From Monodelphis domestica (Eukaryota; Chordata; Mammalia; Didelphimorphia; Didelphidae), in assembly GCF_027887165.1 (NCBI RefSeq), contig NC_077228.1, forward strand, positions 428,845,957 to 428,909,956: 64,000 nucleotides of DNA. Reading direction: 5' to 3'. Both the position numbers and the translations under genes were made by a program. The notes beneath the pieces are model-generated. The model had not been told where the DNA came from, searched no databases, and saw nothing but the letters and a program-made list of their open reading frames with translations. Positions 1 through 12,115 of this stretch are shown here, piece by piece; within the stretch, counting starts at the first letter, position 1; every line of letters starts with the position of its first letter.

Positions 1-170
1 AGTCAGGAAGACCAGGCTTCAAATCCTGACTTATTAGCTGTTTTGTCTAAGACAAGTCACTTAACTGCTCTGTTCCTCAGTTTTATTATCTATAAAATGG
101 GAGTGATAATAGCAAAATCTAATGAGAGAATGTATCCTAAGTGTTTTACAATCCCTAATAATAAATGCAA
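1..170 (+). mobile_element. MIR/MAR-type SINE, 5' truncated by window edge
   Basis: The core 'ttcaaatcctgac...agacaagtcacttaact' is followed by 'cctcagttttattatctataaaatgg', the sense-strand MIR core and 3' region. The tRNA-like head is cut off by the window start. Confidence 0.75.
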
Positions 171-884
171 GGTTTAGACATTGCAAATTATTAACTAAAT
201 AATCCAATCTATAAAATTCTTTTGATGAACATAAAAAATTCAGTGGCTTATTTTTTCCAGGACAAACTTACATCCCCTTTTTGAAAATCAAGACATTTGT
301 AATGACTAAGAAAGTCTGACTTACCTCATAGACAATTTCTTTCTCAGTAAAGAGGGTAACTTCTATTATCAACCTTGTTCTGACAAAGGAGAGGAACTGG
401 TCAGTGAAGTGGGCAACCTCTGGAGAAGTGACTTTGTTATTCTAGACCTTGATATAATCAAGGAAAAGAATACACCTATACCTTAAACTTTAGAGAACAG
501 TTTATGCCTATTTCAAATTCTAGCACTTCTTTCCATTTTTGTGATTCTTCATAGATCACCAAAAACAATTTAGGGATCCCAGAGGTTGTCTACATTCAGA
601 ATCAAAAGTAGAAATTCTAGCACTTGGGGCAAATTCATTTAAGCCAGGAGATACAAGGAGATTAAACTATGACCCCATGATCATTACTTTGCATGATTCA
701 CGCAGTTTGGAGATAGAAGTCATAGGAATTTAGGAGGTTGAGGGGCAGGGAATAAACAGGTTGAGGAATTAGGAGGCCAGAGTATTTGAAGGGAGGAGTT
801 AAGTTGAATATAAAGACTGAGCCATTACTAACGTAAATGGGGAGAAGTAACCTTATGACCTGAAAACTCACAGATAAAAATAAT
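171..884. other. No recognisable feature
   Basis: AT-rich sequence with only short reading frames. No repeat family, RNA gene or exon signal was recognised. Confidence 0.5.
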
Positions 885-1095
885 AAGGAAAAAATCCATT
901 TATTAGGAACCTGCTATGTGCCATGTACTATGTTATGTACTTTTAATTTTTTTTTCTCACTTGATGCTTATGATCTAGGAGATAGGTGTTGCTACTATGT
1001 CCCCACTTCACAGCTGAGAAAACTGACAGAATGAGTAATGACTTGCCCAGAGTAACATGGCTAGTAAGTATCTAAGACTGAATTTGAATTTATTA
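885..1095 (-). mobile_element. MIR-type SINE
   Basis: Reads as the complement of MIR: 'tttattaggaacctgctatgtgcc', then 'cacagctgagaaaactgacagaatg', then 'acttgcccagagtaacatgg'. An internal T-rich patch near 945 separates the two halves. Confidence 0.75.
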
Positions 1096-2106
1096 GTAAA
1101 GGCAAGAAGCATCCTCCAAAGAAGGGCAAGTAGTTGCTGAATAATGATGGAGTGAAAGCATGAAGGAGGGAGCAGAGAATTAGCTTAATCATATTCCTGG
1201 CTCTGTGTGTCAGAGGCAGTATGAGATGGAGCAGTTATCATGCTTGGTTATGGGGCAAAGAGATATAGTTCTTTAGGAGAAAACCAAATTTTAGTGATTA
1301 CCATAATGTGGATGGAATATGAGAATAAGAAATCTAAGACAAAAAGGAGGTTGTTAACAATAAAAATTGGGTTCTATAAGGCAGAGGGAGAAGAAAGGAA
1401 TAAGGAATATAAAATGTGGAGAGGGCTAGTGCTAAGTTGGACAGGAATGAGAGTGTGGGAAAAGGTAGCAAGAAAAAGGAGTCTCAAGATTGGGAAAAAG
1501 GTCAGACAGGATCTGGAAAGAGTGGTTCAATTTTGTGTTTGGCCATGAAAGGAAATGTGATGGTCCATGCTCTCTGTCCCTTTTCCTCTGGCCTTCACTG
1601 TCACCAACCCTGTTCACTTGCCCTCTATAGAACCTATATTCTGCCCCAAGTCTCACAGGACTCTCAGGACAGCAGAAAGCCAAAAAGCTACCGAGGCAGA
1701 CTCTGGCCCATAGTATGGATGAAGCACCTCCCTCATCTTCTATGACTTACACCCTCCTACAAAACCGTAATCCATTGACTCCCCCACCTTCTACCCAACA
1801 TGCTTGCTGAAACTTGAGGAAAAGCTCAGAATGCTCTTGCTTGGTTAAGGCTTTGTCCATGTGGTTTTTTACCCATGAAAATAGAAGGTAGAATTGAATT
1901 AGATCACTTAACTTGAGGTTTCTATGAAGTGTTGAAAGAAAACAAAAGAGATTACAATAACACTAAAGAAAGGAGACTTTTATTTTAGCCATTCATAGTT
2001 CTCCATTTAAACCCTCTTCTGCAGCATCTCATCATGGCTTTTAGGTGATAATTCTTTGAATGCTAAATAAAAGGAGAATAAGCTGCTATTAAAGTGCTAT
2101 ACTCAG
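1096..2106. other. No recognisable feature
   Basis: Overlapping short frames around 1240-1745 on both strands show no domain, no codon bias and no flanking splice signals. I do not regard them as genes. Confidence 0.5.
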
Positions 2107-3530
2107 TATGCCAGCAAATTTGGAAAACATGACAGTGGCCACTGGATTGCAAAAGGTCAGTTTATGTCCCAGTCCTAAAGAAAGGAAATGCCAAAGAACG
2201 TTCAAATTCCCAAATAATTGCTCTCAATTCATATGCCAGCAAGTTTATCTTTAATATTCTGCAAGTAAGGCTTCAGTCATATGTGAACCAAAACTTAGCA
2301 GAAGTGTGAGCTGGTTTTGAAGAGGCAGAGGAACTAGAGACCAAACTATCAACATTTTCTAGATATGGAGAAAGCAAGAGAGCTCCAGAAAAATATCTGC
2401 CTCTGCTTTATTTAGTATACTAAATGAAGTTAATGAAGAAGAGGTAGATGTTTTTTGGAGCTCCCTTGCTTTGACTACATGGATCAAAATAAAATGTGGC
2501 AAATCATGAAAGAAATGGGAGTACTAGATTATTTTACTTTTCTCCCAAGGAACCTGTACATAGATCAAGAAATAAAATTCAGAAACAAACATGGAACAAT
2601 TGATTAGTTTAAGATTGGGAAGAGTACAATGTGCTTGTATATTGTCACCTTATTTATTTAACTTATATACACATAACATCATTTGAAATGCTAGACTGGA
2701 TGAATCAAAAACTGGACTTAAGGCTGCTGGGAGAAATGTCAGAAATCTCAGATATGCAGATGATACTACTCTGATAGAAGAAATTAAAAAATTAAGAAGC
2801 TTCCCAATAAAGGTAAAAGAAGATAACATAAATGCTAACTTGAAGCTTAACACCAAAAAGACTAAGATCATGTTAGCTGGTCCCATCACTTCCTGGATAA
2901 GAGAGGGGGAAGAATTGGAAACAATGTCAGATTTTATTTGCTTGGTCTCAAAAGATCACTGCAGATAGTGACTGTAGCCATGAAATTAAAAGACATCTGC
3001 TCTTTGGAAGGAAAGCTATGGCAAATCTGGACAGTATACTAAAAAACAGAGACATCACTCTGCCAACAAAGATCTGTATAGTCAGTTATGGTTTTTCTAG
3101 TAGTAACATACAGCCCTCATAGTTGGATTATAAGGAAAGTTGAGGACTACAGAATTGACACTTTGAAATTATGGTGCTAGAGAATATTTTTGAGGGTCCC
3201 TTGGACAAAGGACATCAAATCAGTCAATTCTCAAAGTAACTAATTCAGACTCTTCATTGGAAGAATAAATACTGAAGTTGAAGCTTAAATACTTTGGCCA
3301 AATGATGAAGAGACAGGACTCAATGGAAAAGATCCTGATGTTGGGGGAAATGACAAGGCAAAAGGAGAAGGGGAGAGCAGATAATGAGAGAGATGGCATC
3401 ATGGAAGCAATGTCATAAATTTGGACAGACTTTAGGAGATAGTGGAAGATATAAGAATCTAATATGCTATGCGCTCATGGGGTTACAAAGAGTCAGACAC
3501 AGTCAAATTACAGAATTACAACAATAGCAA
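2107..3530 (+). mobile_element. RTE/BovB-class LINE, reverse transcriptase and 3' end, degenerate
   Basis: The sense strand follows the BovB/RTE reverse-transcriptase region from the 'ccaaagaa' palm segment to the typical tail. Visible landmarks are a 'gatatggagaaagcaagagagctccag' region near 2360, the phrase 'tggatcaaaataaaatgtgg' at about 2481-2500, and an intact YADD catalytic box (tat gca gat gat) at 2753-2764 in the context NLRYADDTTL. The 3' end near 3476-3510 reads 'catggggttacaaagagtc' followed by 'agacacagtcaaa', then a short acaacaat-type tail. Upstream endonuclease sequence is absent, so the copy is 5' truncated. Stops and frameshifts interrupt the frame throughout, for example an early stop in the phrase near 2300, so it is inactive. 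RTE/BovB elements are known in marsupials; the family name here is from memory of the consensus. Confidence 0.88.
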
Positions 3531-4030
3531 AGCAAGAAGAGTCTCAAGCACAGGTTTGGCCAAAAATGTTGTTGGCCATCCTAGCATAAGTCTGCCAGGG
3601 GGTTGAGAGATTCACAGCTAAAAATCTGGCCACAGGTGCTGAATTGTGGTGGAAGGAGGTGGTACAGCTGTAAAAATGGAGATTTGAACTCCAGACTTCA
3701 ATCCCCAGAAGTCCTTGGTAGTTCCTAGAATTCCCTATAATTTCACCTGAGTCCTTACTTGAGTGCAAGATCACAAATTATTATTTAAAGGGTCTCTCCA
3801 CCTACTTTGGGCACGCTCTCTCTCTTCTTCAGCTTCTAAGCACACATGGCTTTCTACCTGGCAGGCAAGATGTAGTAAGTGAATTGTGAATGGGCTAGTA
3901 CTTTAGGCACATGCTTTCTTTATTTTGTATTTCTTTATCCTTGATTTCTAATAATCTTAATAAACCTCATAAAATATAATACTTTTAGTAGAGGAACTAA
4001 TTTAACTGTTACACAGCAATTATGTCAAAA
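3531..4030 (+). mobile_element. LTR-like stretch (low confidence)
   Basis: A CT-rich run ('gctctctctcttcttcagc' near 3814) is followed by 'ctttatccttgatttctaat', 'aataaacctcataaaat' and an AATAAA signal near 3959. This composition and order resemble a solo LTR of a marsupial endogenous retrovirus. No second LTR, primer-binding site or internal genes are visible. Boundaries are approximate; it could equally be unique sequence. Confidence 0.3.
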
Positions 4031-4355
4031 TATACCAACCTACTAAAGTGTGGAAAAGTTTTGATCTCTATAGGTAGAGAGAATACTCACTTTGATGAAA
4101 ACATATTTGGCTTCAGAATGTGATTTGCCTTCATAGTCACTGAATTAAAAAACATTCTTGAATACATGTCTCATTGGTAATAAAATATAAATTAATTGAC
4201 AAAAGCAAAATGAAGAATAGAGGGGATATTAAATATATAAAGCATTTTGCTCTATAAATATCAGTTAGAATTAGTATTATTATGATTATTGTTATTGTTT
4301 TCATTTAAAACTCCTTTGAAACAATGGAATTATATTGCTATTGTCTTTGTTTTAC

Positions 4356-4560
4356 TACCTTGAATGGAATAGTGAAAAGATTAGATTTGTAGTTAGAAGA
4401 TACAAATTCAAATCCCCTCTTACTTGACTACCACAGTAACTTTGATAAATTCATTTTCCCCTCTCTGGGTCTGTTTCTATATTTGTAAAATAAGGGGATT
4501 AGACAAGATGATTCCTAAGATCCTACTCAGAATTTTGAGGATTCTCAGTAATTCTGTTTC
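4356..4560 (+). mobile_element. MIR-type SINE
   Basis: 'tacaaattcaaatcccctct', 'aactttgataaattcatttt' and 'ataaggggattagacaagatgattcctaa' follow sense MIR from the core to the 3' segment. Confidence 0.75.
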
Positions 4561-5695
4561 TTTCCATATTTAATTATATATAATAAAATATCTTCTGGCC
4601 CTTCCCCTACCATCCCCTAACCTGTCTATACCTGCTATACCTGCTAAGATCTACAAAGATAATTACAGCTAGAGGGTATTAATTGTGTATATATAATTGA
4701 TTGATTTGCACATTGCCACTGCTCATGCTAACTCTGCCAGGAATGAAAGATTCGTAGTTCCTTAATAAATGTCAATTGGCCCCTTTCTCTAGGGATTGAT
4801 TTGAGAAGAATTATATTCATGCTGAAAGACTTACAAGGATATTTTTTTCTTTACTGGAGGGCAAACCTTTAAAGTTTTTATGTGTATTACCTATAATGCA
4901 AGATGACAGGTATCTCCATGGGAGAGAACAAGAATGTAAAGAATCTCTTCTAATTTTGTGGGAAGCTGACAGTAGTAGACAGAACTGATGGTGAGTATTC
5001 TATTATCAGTCATATTATTACAATAATTACAGCAGGGGTTTGTGGGAACAGATGATGGTAGCAGTAACCATAACCTGACATGTCAGAAATATCCTCATTC
5101 CAGAGGCTAATATGGGCTATGTTTTATTTCAGCATAGATATGAAAATGATCTCTCTAGATCATTGCCATTTCTGGCACCAAAGTGTGTTCTCCTGTTAGT
5201 TGTTTATTGTGTCTTCTTTCTCTCTTGTAAGGGATGTTTTAAGAGTATCTCTGTTTTGACTAGATGACCTCAGAGGTACCTCCCAGTGCTAAGATTCTGT
5301 GATTTTACAAATTCTCAGAAATTTCTGAGAAGTCTAAGCCCTGGTGGAGAGCAACTATTCTGCCCCAACTAGGAGTTGGGAAGTGAGTAAGCATGCAACC
5401 ATAGATTAAAAGTAGAGATTTAATGGGTATTTTTTAATTCTTGAAAATGGGTATTTTAAGCCATTCACTTCTAGCCATCAGTATTACTCAATTGTGTTCC
5501 TAAAGAGTCAAACTATTGCGTAAGACATCTTTACTCAGTGGACTTGAAACTCTTGAAGATAAGCCTAGACAAAGCTTTGAGCAAGAAAGTCTGGGAGCTC
5601 TATTCCATGACCAGAGGATTTATCAGGTGGGTTCATAGTCCTGAAGCTAACTGGAGCCTTTTATCCAACCTGTCCCTGAAATCAATTATTGTCCT
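4561..5695. other. Mostly unrecognised; small MIR 3' fragment at 5240-5303
   Basis: Only 'tagatgacctcagaggtacc' and 'agtgctaagattctgtgatt' (5262-5303) look like a MIR-type 3' fragment. The rest is AT-rich without identifiable structure. Confidence 0.45.
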
Positions 5696-5699
5696 TCTG

Positions 5700-5945
5700 T
5701 CAAAAGGCAGTGTAGAACATAACATATTTGACTTAGAGTCAGAAAGACCTGAATTTAAATCTCATCTCTTATACTTTTTAGAAGTATGGCCTTATAAAAG
5801 TCATTTAACCTCACTTTCCTCACCTATAAAATGAGGTTAATAGTAGCACCTACCTCAGTGTTGTGATGGTCAAATGAGATGATCTATTAAAGTGCTTTGT
5901 AAGTCTTAAAGTACTAGAGAAGTGCTAATTATTTATCATTGTTAT
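5700..5945 (+). mobile_element. MIR-type SINE, near full length
   Basis: Head 'gcagtgtagaacataac', core 'cctgaatttaaatctcatct', 'aagtcatttaacctcacttt', then 'ctataaaatgaggttaatag' and 'atgagatgatctattaaagtgctt'. This is the full order of a sense MIR. Confidence 0.85.
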
Positions 5946-8394
5946 ATATTATTATCTTTGTTTTTATTATTGTATTTGTTAGCAATATAATTATTATTTG
6001 GTCTAATTTCTGCTGGTAAGGTTTTTTGTACATTTTTGTTTTAGTACTATGCTCTGGGTTTTAGGAACTGAGCTCTTCTGTATGCAATAAATTCAAAACT
6101 TTTTTCCCTATCAGCCAAGGCATTAGTAGTGGGTTATTTGTGAGCATGTCAGTTTCCTGGGGATGGATTGAGACCTGCTCTTGCTGAGCCAGTATAATGC
6201 CATGATGTTTCCATAGGTTATTGAGTCAGCAAAGGACTGCTGTGAGGATACAGTATTTGGTCATCTGGGAGCTCAGGGTTGATAAACAGATGAACTGATG
6301 AATCCTTTTAAGTTTCTGGAGAAGTTGATAGTGTAATAGGGATTAGAGTATGCCCATATTACCTAACATAGAGGCATCCTGTATCTGCATCTTGTCTTCT
6401 CCTACCACATGACTGGGAATAGCCCCCTTCAATTGGCTTTGGAGCTAGAACAGGCTGCATCTTTTAAAACTTACAGACTGGGATCATCTCTCTTTCCTAC
6501 CCACTCTTTCTTGCTGCCAACTAGAGGGTGAAGATCACAATTCACCCATACCATAAGCTGAACTGGTGGCTTCTTTACTACCCCTCCTCTCTTTCCTACC
6601 TTATGTCTAGGATGTCTGTCATATGAAGTTTCATTTGTCTTTTGTGTCAGTGCAGGTGGAGATTCCCACGTACTAGGAGTTCAAGCAATGACCACATTGG
6701 AAGTAGGATTGTAGGTGAAATATTGCAACCATTCAGCCCAGCAGTGAAGCTGAGGTGCCTGGTATTTGAGCCAGAGAGGGGTTTGGTACTTGGAATTGGA
6801 ACTGTAGTCTATAGGAAGTGAGCTAAACCATTTGTATATTTACTATCAAATCGTTTGAAACAAATATTACTTGTAAAAGCTATTGTGGCTGATTGTTGTT
6901 AAGTGGAACTAAAATACAAGGGACATCCTCCTATGAGTAGGGTCCAGAATCATTTGCAGAATTGCTAGACAAATCCAATATTCCTTGAGGGTATCAGGAA
7001 ACTCTGGAAAAAGGAAAAAGAAATGGTTTTAGGCAGTGGGATCCTAAAAAGTCATTGTTACTGTAATCTTTGTCTTTCAGTCCCCTGCTGCTACTTCCAG
7101 CCAGTGTCCAGGCATAGTGATACCTCTCTCCTATGCTACGTTCCTCTTTCTACACCATATATTGGGGGTACAGATTATCAAAAGAATAAACCATCCTTTG
7201 TCTTTCATGATGACACTTGCTGGTCCTCTCCCTCCTGGTATCATGTTATGACTTAGTTCTGGAACTTTCTAGCATTCGCCAAGCATCTGTCACCTCCACA
7301 ACAGCCTGATCCTTCCTATTTATTACATGGTTTTCTAACATGGAAGACTTCACCCACCAGAAACCTCCATTCAGGCTTATATGCACATGTGCCCTTGGGC
7401 TCTCTACCAGTAAAGCCAAGTACTATTGAACTGCTCAGGCCCCTTCAGCATAAGTCCTCTTAAGGCATGCGTGCTACAGAAGCATGGCTGTGGATAGGTT
7501 TCAGCACATTTTATTTAAGTATAATAATCCCATCATTCAACAACCCATCAGCAAAAAAGCAAGAAAATTCTAAAAGAGAAATCTTAGATTATGTCATAAC
7601 TTACCACCTCTCATACCACATTTTTAGTTGACTGTTTTACATTTAACCACATGAAAATTATTTCATATTATAAGCTGCTGCTAAGGAGGCTAGGACCATC
7701 TTTCTTCACTAGAAAGGTATCTGTACACTTTCTTTAGTCACCAAGAACATTGTTATATATCCCATGTGTTTTTGTTAACAAGTATTAACCACTGATGATG
7801 CTCAAGATTATATATAATCATTTAACATCTAGTTTCTTGTGACAATTTAAATAAGCTACTTCAAAACTGATCAAATTAAAATTAAAGTCACCATTTTAGA
7901 GAAGAGGAGGTTATTTCATAGAATTAAATCAGCTCAAACATGTGATTTTTGAATGATGCAAGATAAAGCTCTGTACCTAATGGAACAAACTTTCTTTTTA
8001 TATATTTTCAAATTTTAACAAGGGAATAATCTTAAAGAAAACTATTGCATTGTGGGTATAAAATGTGTTAATAGACTTCTCTTGGCTTTCCACCTGTTCT
8101 TTCTATGGTTTTGTTTAATCATTCCACAAATATTTTCACAAGATAGGATATGGGAGCAGATAATTTATTCTCAAACATTCTACTTTAATATGTCCTTTTG
8201 CTTTACTGATCTAGGGAACTGTAAGTTAAAGAATAGATGCATAGCATATTCAAAACATTCATTCAGTCATCCAGAGAACCCCTGAATTATAGAATCCCAG
8301 AGAAAAACAAGATCCTTCTCTGTAGTCTGCACCAAAAACTCAAGCACAACTATTTTCATCTTTATATATGTACATTAAACATTTACCTTGCCAA
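5946..8394. other. Repeat-poor stretch, no gene seen
   Basis: About 2.4 kb without a repeat family I recognise. Short frames (for example 7023-7256 and 8052-8581) lack coding character. It may simply be unique or very old sequence. Confidence 0.45.
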
Positions 8395-8640
8395 AGGGAA
8401 TGAAATAACATTTAAGTGCCTCCTTTGTGCCAGGCACTGTACTGAGCATTTTACAAATATTATATCACTGATCTCATTTGATCCTTGCAATAATGCTGTG
8501 AGAGAAGTGATATCATTATTACTATCTTACAAACTGAGGAAATTAAGGTTAAGTGATTTGCCTGGGGTCAAGTTTCTGTAGCTGGATTTTAACTCGGTTC
8601 TTTAAGATTCCAAACCTAGTATTCCACCCATTTTGCCAAG
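8395..8640 (-). mobile_element. MIR-type SINE
   Basis: Complement of MIR: 'gtgccaggcactgtactgag', 'ctcatttgatccttgcaata', 'tacaaactgaggaaattaag', 'gatttgcctggggtcaag'. Confidence 0.85.
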
Positions 8641-8793
8641 TAAGAAATTATTGCTTTATTGATTTATTTCCTAATTTATTTCTAATCTGTATTATCAGTT
8701 TAGTATGATTCCATAGGGGAAGCAATTACTTCCTTTATACTTATCCTTCAAAATCTAGTTAATCATATTTAGTCAAGATAGGTTAATCAATCA

Positions 8794-8935
8794 ATATTAA
8801 TTACATTTAGCTCCTTAAGGGCCAGGACTTATTTATTTTTATCTCTGTACTTCCAGTGGGTAGCATGGTACCTGGTATATTGTAAAAATTGAATATACTT
8901 ATTGATGGGTAAAAAATATATATTAATTACATTTA
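8794..8935 (+). mobile_element. Short LINE (L2-type) 3'-end insertion with 17-bp target-site duplication
   Basis: The 108-bp insert at 8811-8918 begins 'ctccttaagggccaggac' and contains 'agcatggtacctggtatatt', the L2-type 3' end, with an A-rich tail. It is flanked by the identical 17-mer atattaattacatttag at 8794-8810 and 8919-8935. The direct repeat defines both insertion edges. Confidence 0.75.
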
Positions 8936-8940
8936 GAGTG

Positions 8941-9539
8941 ACTGAATCAGATTAAAGACCCTCTTTCTTATATTAGACTGATAAAATACATTTACTTAAC
9001 CATATAATGTTGACAAGGAGACCTCCATTCTGAGCAGAAGTCCAGGGCCAGTTTCCACCCTAAATGTGACTATACAAGTTCAGTACAATACTGTAGAAAG
9101 TCCTCCAATTATTTTAGGTGCCCTTCCACCTTTGATAGTCCAACATTGGGTGACATTCATCCTATTGGTTGACCAGTTAGCCTATTGACCCTAAGTCCGT
9201 ATAAATGGCCCTTGAATTACCTATCCTGCAACCACCCATGATGACATCTGCTCTAAACCTTTCTGAGAGCTTCTAGAAGGTCAGGCTATAGGTTTGTTAA
9301 CCAGTGAAATTGTATATTTTACTCTGCATCATCTTGATCATCTGAGAAGCAAGTACTATTAAAAGTGCTCTAAAAAAAGGGGGCATCTCAGGTCATAAGG
9401 AAGACCTGAGGTCCCACTCAGTAAAGGGGACCAAGTCCCTTTAATAATTGGTTATTCACTCAGAGCTCTGCCTCAATTGTTTTTGTAGATTGGATGAAGT
9501 TCTTTCATATAGGAACCTATTTGCTCTAGACTTTGTGAA
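8941..9539. other. No recognisable feature
   Basis: No repeat family, RNA gene or coding signal was recognised. Confidence 0.4.
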
Positions 9540-9755
9540 ACACAAAGACTAATAAAAAAGTTTTCTATCTCTAAGATAGCTTATAGTTTGATAAAGGAGT
9601 TAAGACAAACAAAAGAGTCATATTACATGGTAAATTTTATGAGAGGTATGAAGTGCTGTGGGAGTTAAAGGGGAGGAGAAATAATTTTTGGTTTGGAGCA
9701 ATTACAGAAGTTTTACAGAGCAAGAAATGTTCAAACTGAACCTTGAAGTACTAGT
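9540..9755 (-). mobile_element. L2 LINE fragment
   Basis: 'caaagactaataaaaaag...agcttatagtttgataaagg' and the later 'cttgaagta' segment follow the complement of the L2 3' region. It is highly diverged. Confidence 0.55.
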
Positions 9756-11647
9756 AAAATTTTGATCACATTACACATTTGATTACATTATAATATTGGT
9801 TCTAAGATGGAAGATAAGGGTTTTTTAAAAAGTGTAATGATGTGCCCCCAAAATTCATCAATTTGTGGCCTACCACTTGGCCTGCCACTTCTCCAAATTT
9901 AACTTGGCACATCTGCAGACCACAGAAATATAGGCCACCAAGGTGTCTAAAATTTTCATTACTCATTCCAGGGAGATCAGAAAGACTAGATGATATTGAA
10001 AGGGAAAATAAACCTTTCTATTTGGCACTCTTAAGAAAATGTTATGTAGTTTATTTGAAGATACCCAAAGAAGTAAGGAACAACAAAGGAAGGATACTGG
10101 TGAATCCCATTGACTCTCTTCTTCCTCCCCCTACCAACACAAGAAAGGATACAGGGAAAGGATACCATCAGGGTTATCATCAAGGAGCCTTGAGCATTAT
10201 GCTCCTAAGACCACAGCAGGGAAGGAGAGTTTCTCCCTGGTCTCAGATTCCAGGAAGCCTCTCTATACTTACCTCAAGGCAACTGCTGGACCAGAACAAT
10301 TCAGCTGTTTTTATAGAAAGAATTAGACCTAATTGGTTTCACATCTTGAGGTCATAGGCAAGAAGCAGCCAATCAGCTAGGGCTCCTAAGAGATGATGGG
10401 GAGGGCAGAAGAAAGTGGATTTTAGTCAGGAGAAAAAGCAGAGCTGAGATATATGTGTTTGTTAAAATGAAAAAAAAAATCTAGTCTTGAAAAAAAGTTT
10501 TTTCTAAACTACAATATTTACTTTCTCAGTTGGTATACTTTGCTAGAGCTTGTGCTTTTCTAGCACAGCCTTCAAGAAACCAAGATTACCTTCATTCAAC
10601 AATATATTAGAAAAAGTCTTGTATGATATAGTATAGAAAAATAGAATGTATATACAGATACATATCTTATATCATGCATCTCTATTTTATTCTTCTTCTT
10701 CATTTTTTCTGAAATTTGTTTTCTTTTATCTTGCATAGTTTGTTAAAAGCACTGATCCAGTGTTGTAGCCATTCTGTTTAGAATCATTATTCAGAAAAAA
10801 ATATTCCTTTTGTGTGTTTATGGCTTCTTCCCATTTAAATCTTTTGCTGAAATGTTGATCAATATAGAAGGACTTGTTCATCATGAAAGCATATCACACT
10901 CCAATGCCAAATCCTGATACCTTAGTCCATAATAACTGGTGTTTTAAGAGTGAAACACTACAATGGCTTGTCCCTTTAATACATTTCCTTTTTCCAAGGG
11001 ACCTATCCAAATCTCAGCAGGCTATTCAGACTCAGGAACCATTAAAAGCACAAATGTGCCTCCTAATCACTTCCTTATCTCAAATGCCCTGCCTGTTCTT
11101 TGCTTGTAAATAGATGAGCTGTTGGAAACTAACCTGGCATTCTCTTATGGGAAGGAAAGTAGGAAGCGGAGAAAACAATACAGTCTGAAGTAAAATACTA
11201 TCTTCTGGGCACTTCATTCAAGAAAATTGTCAATCTGCTTTCTTATATATTCCCTTAAACTTTACTTAGAGAAATGTTGCCTGAAACTTGAGTCCCTGAG
11301 CACTTCCTTAATGTATCAGATTTTCCTCCACTTTAGAAAGACTGGATTTTTCCTATAAAGTTCACAACTCATATGTTTTTCCCTTTTAATATAACATGCA
11401 CTACATGATTGGTTTGGGGGACAAAACATTAGACAGCTTGGAAATTATGTTTTCTAATAAGAATATTAGATCATAAGTCCCATAAAGTTTAGAACAAAGA
11501 TAACAAAAGATTTGTTGTCATTTCTTCATTAGCCATGCTATAGACAAATGAAGGATAAGGACTGAAAAAGTCCACTGGACCTAGCAATAAAGAAATTGTT
11601 GGTCATCTTGAAAAGCAGTTTCAATTGCTTTTCAGTGAAGTTTGAAA
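9756..11647. other. No recognised gene or repeat
   Basis: Contains a 171-codon open frame at 9842-10357 that opens at GTG rather than ATG and has no recognisable domain. The stretch from 10230 to 10420, with 'agccaatcagctagggctcc' (a CCAAT box) near 10367, could be promoter-like or LTR-derived, but I cannot support either. Confidence 0.35.
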
Positions 11648-11852
11648 CCCTATTGCAAGGGGTTGGGAAGTGAGGAGGAGGAGGGAAAGTAGAGGCAACA
11701 GGTATTAACAGCTTTTTCTAGGAGTTTGGCCTAGACCAGGAGGAGAAACATGAAATCATAGCTTGAGGGGATGGCAGGGTCAAGTAAAAATTTCTTAAGG
11801 ATAGAGTAGACTTTGACAGGTTTGTTGGCAGCAGAAAAGCCAGTAGATAGGA
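11648..11852 (-). mobile_element. L2 LINE fragment (antisense ORF2 region)
   Basis: 'cagctttttctaggagtttg', 'gatggcagggtcaagtaa' and 'gcagcagaaaagccagtaga' match the complement of the L2 ORF2 segment that is also seen around 58650-58770 in the large L2 copy. Confidence 0.8.
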
Positions 11853-11854
11853 AG

Positions 11855-12115
11855 GAAACAAACATTTATTAAGTACCTATTATATGCCAGGAACTTTGTT
11901 AAGTGCTTTATAAATATAATCTGTTTGATCCTTACAATAACCCTGAGAGGTTACTGCTGTTATTGTCCCACTTTAACAGTTGAGGAAACTAAAACAGACA
12001 GAGGTTAAGTGACTTGCCCAGGGTCACATAGCTAATAAGTGTCTGAGGCCAAATTTGAACTCAGATCTTCTTGATTCTAGGACCAGAATTTTGATCTGCT
12101 GTGCCACTTCTTAGA
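11855..12115 (-). mobile_element. MIR/MAR-type SINE
   Basis: Long complement match: 'aaacatttattaagtaccta', 'tgatccttacaataaccctg', 'gaggttaagtgacttgccca', 'atttgaactcagatcttctt', ending in 'gctgtgccacttctt'. It abuts the L2 fragment on its left. Confidence 0.9.

Noticed and set aside
1240..1745. Overlapping frames of about 100 codons on both strands
   Set aside because: Overlap of comparable frames on both strands with no homology or splice context is expected by chance in this length of sequence.
9842..10357. 171-codon + strand open frame
   Set aside because: It opens at GTG with no ATG there, has no domain and no codon bias I can see, and sits in intergenic sequence. It is kept only as a possible LTR- or repeat-derived frame.
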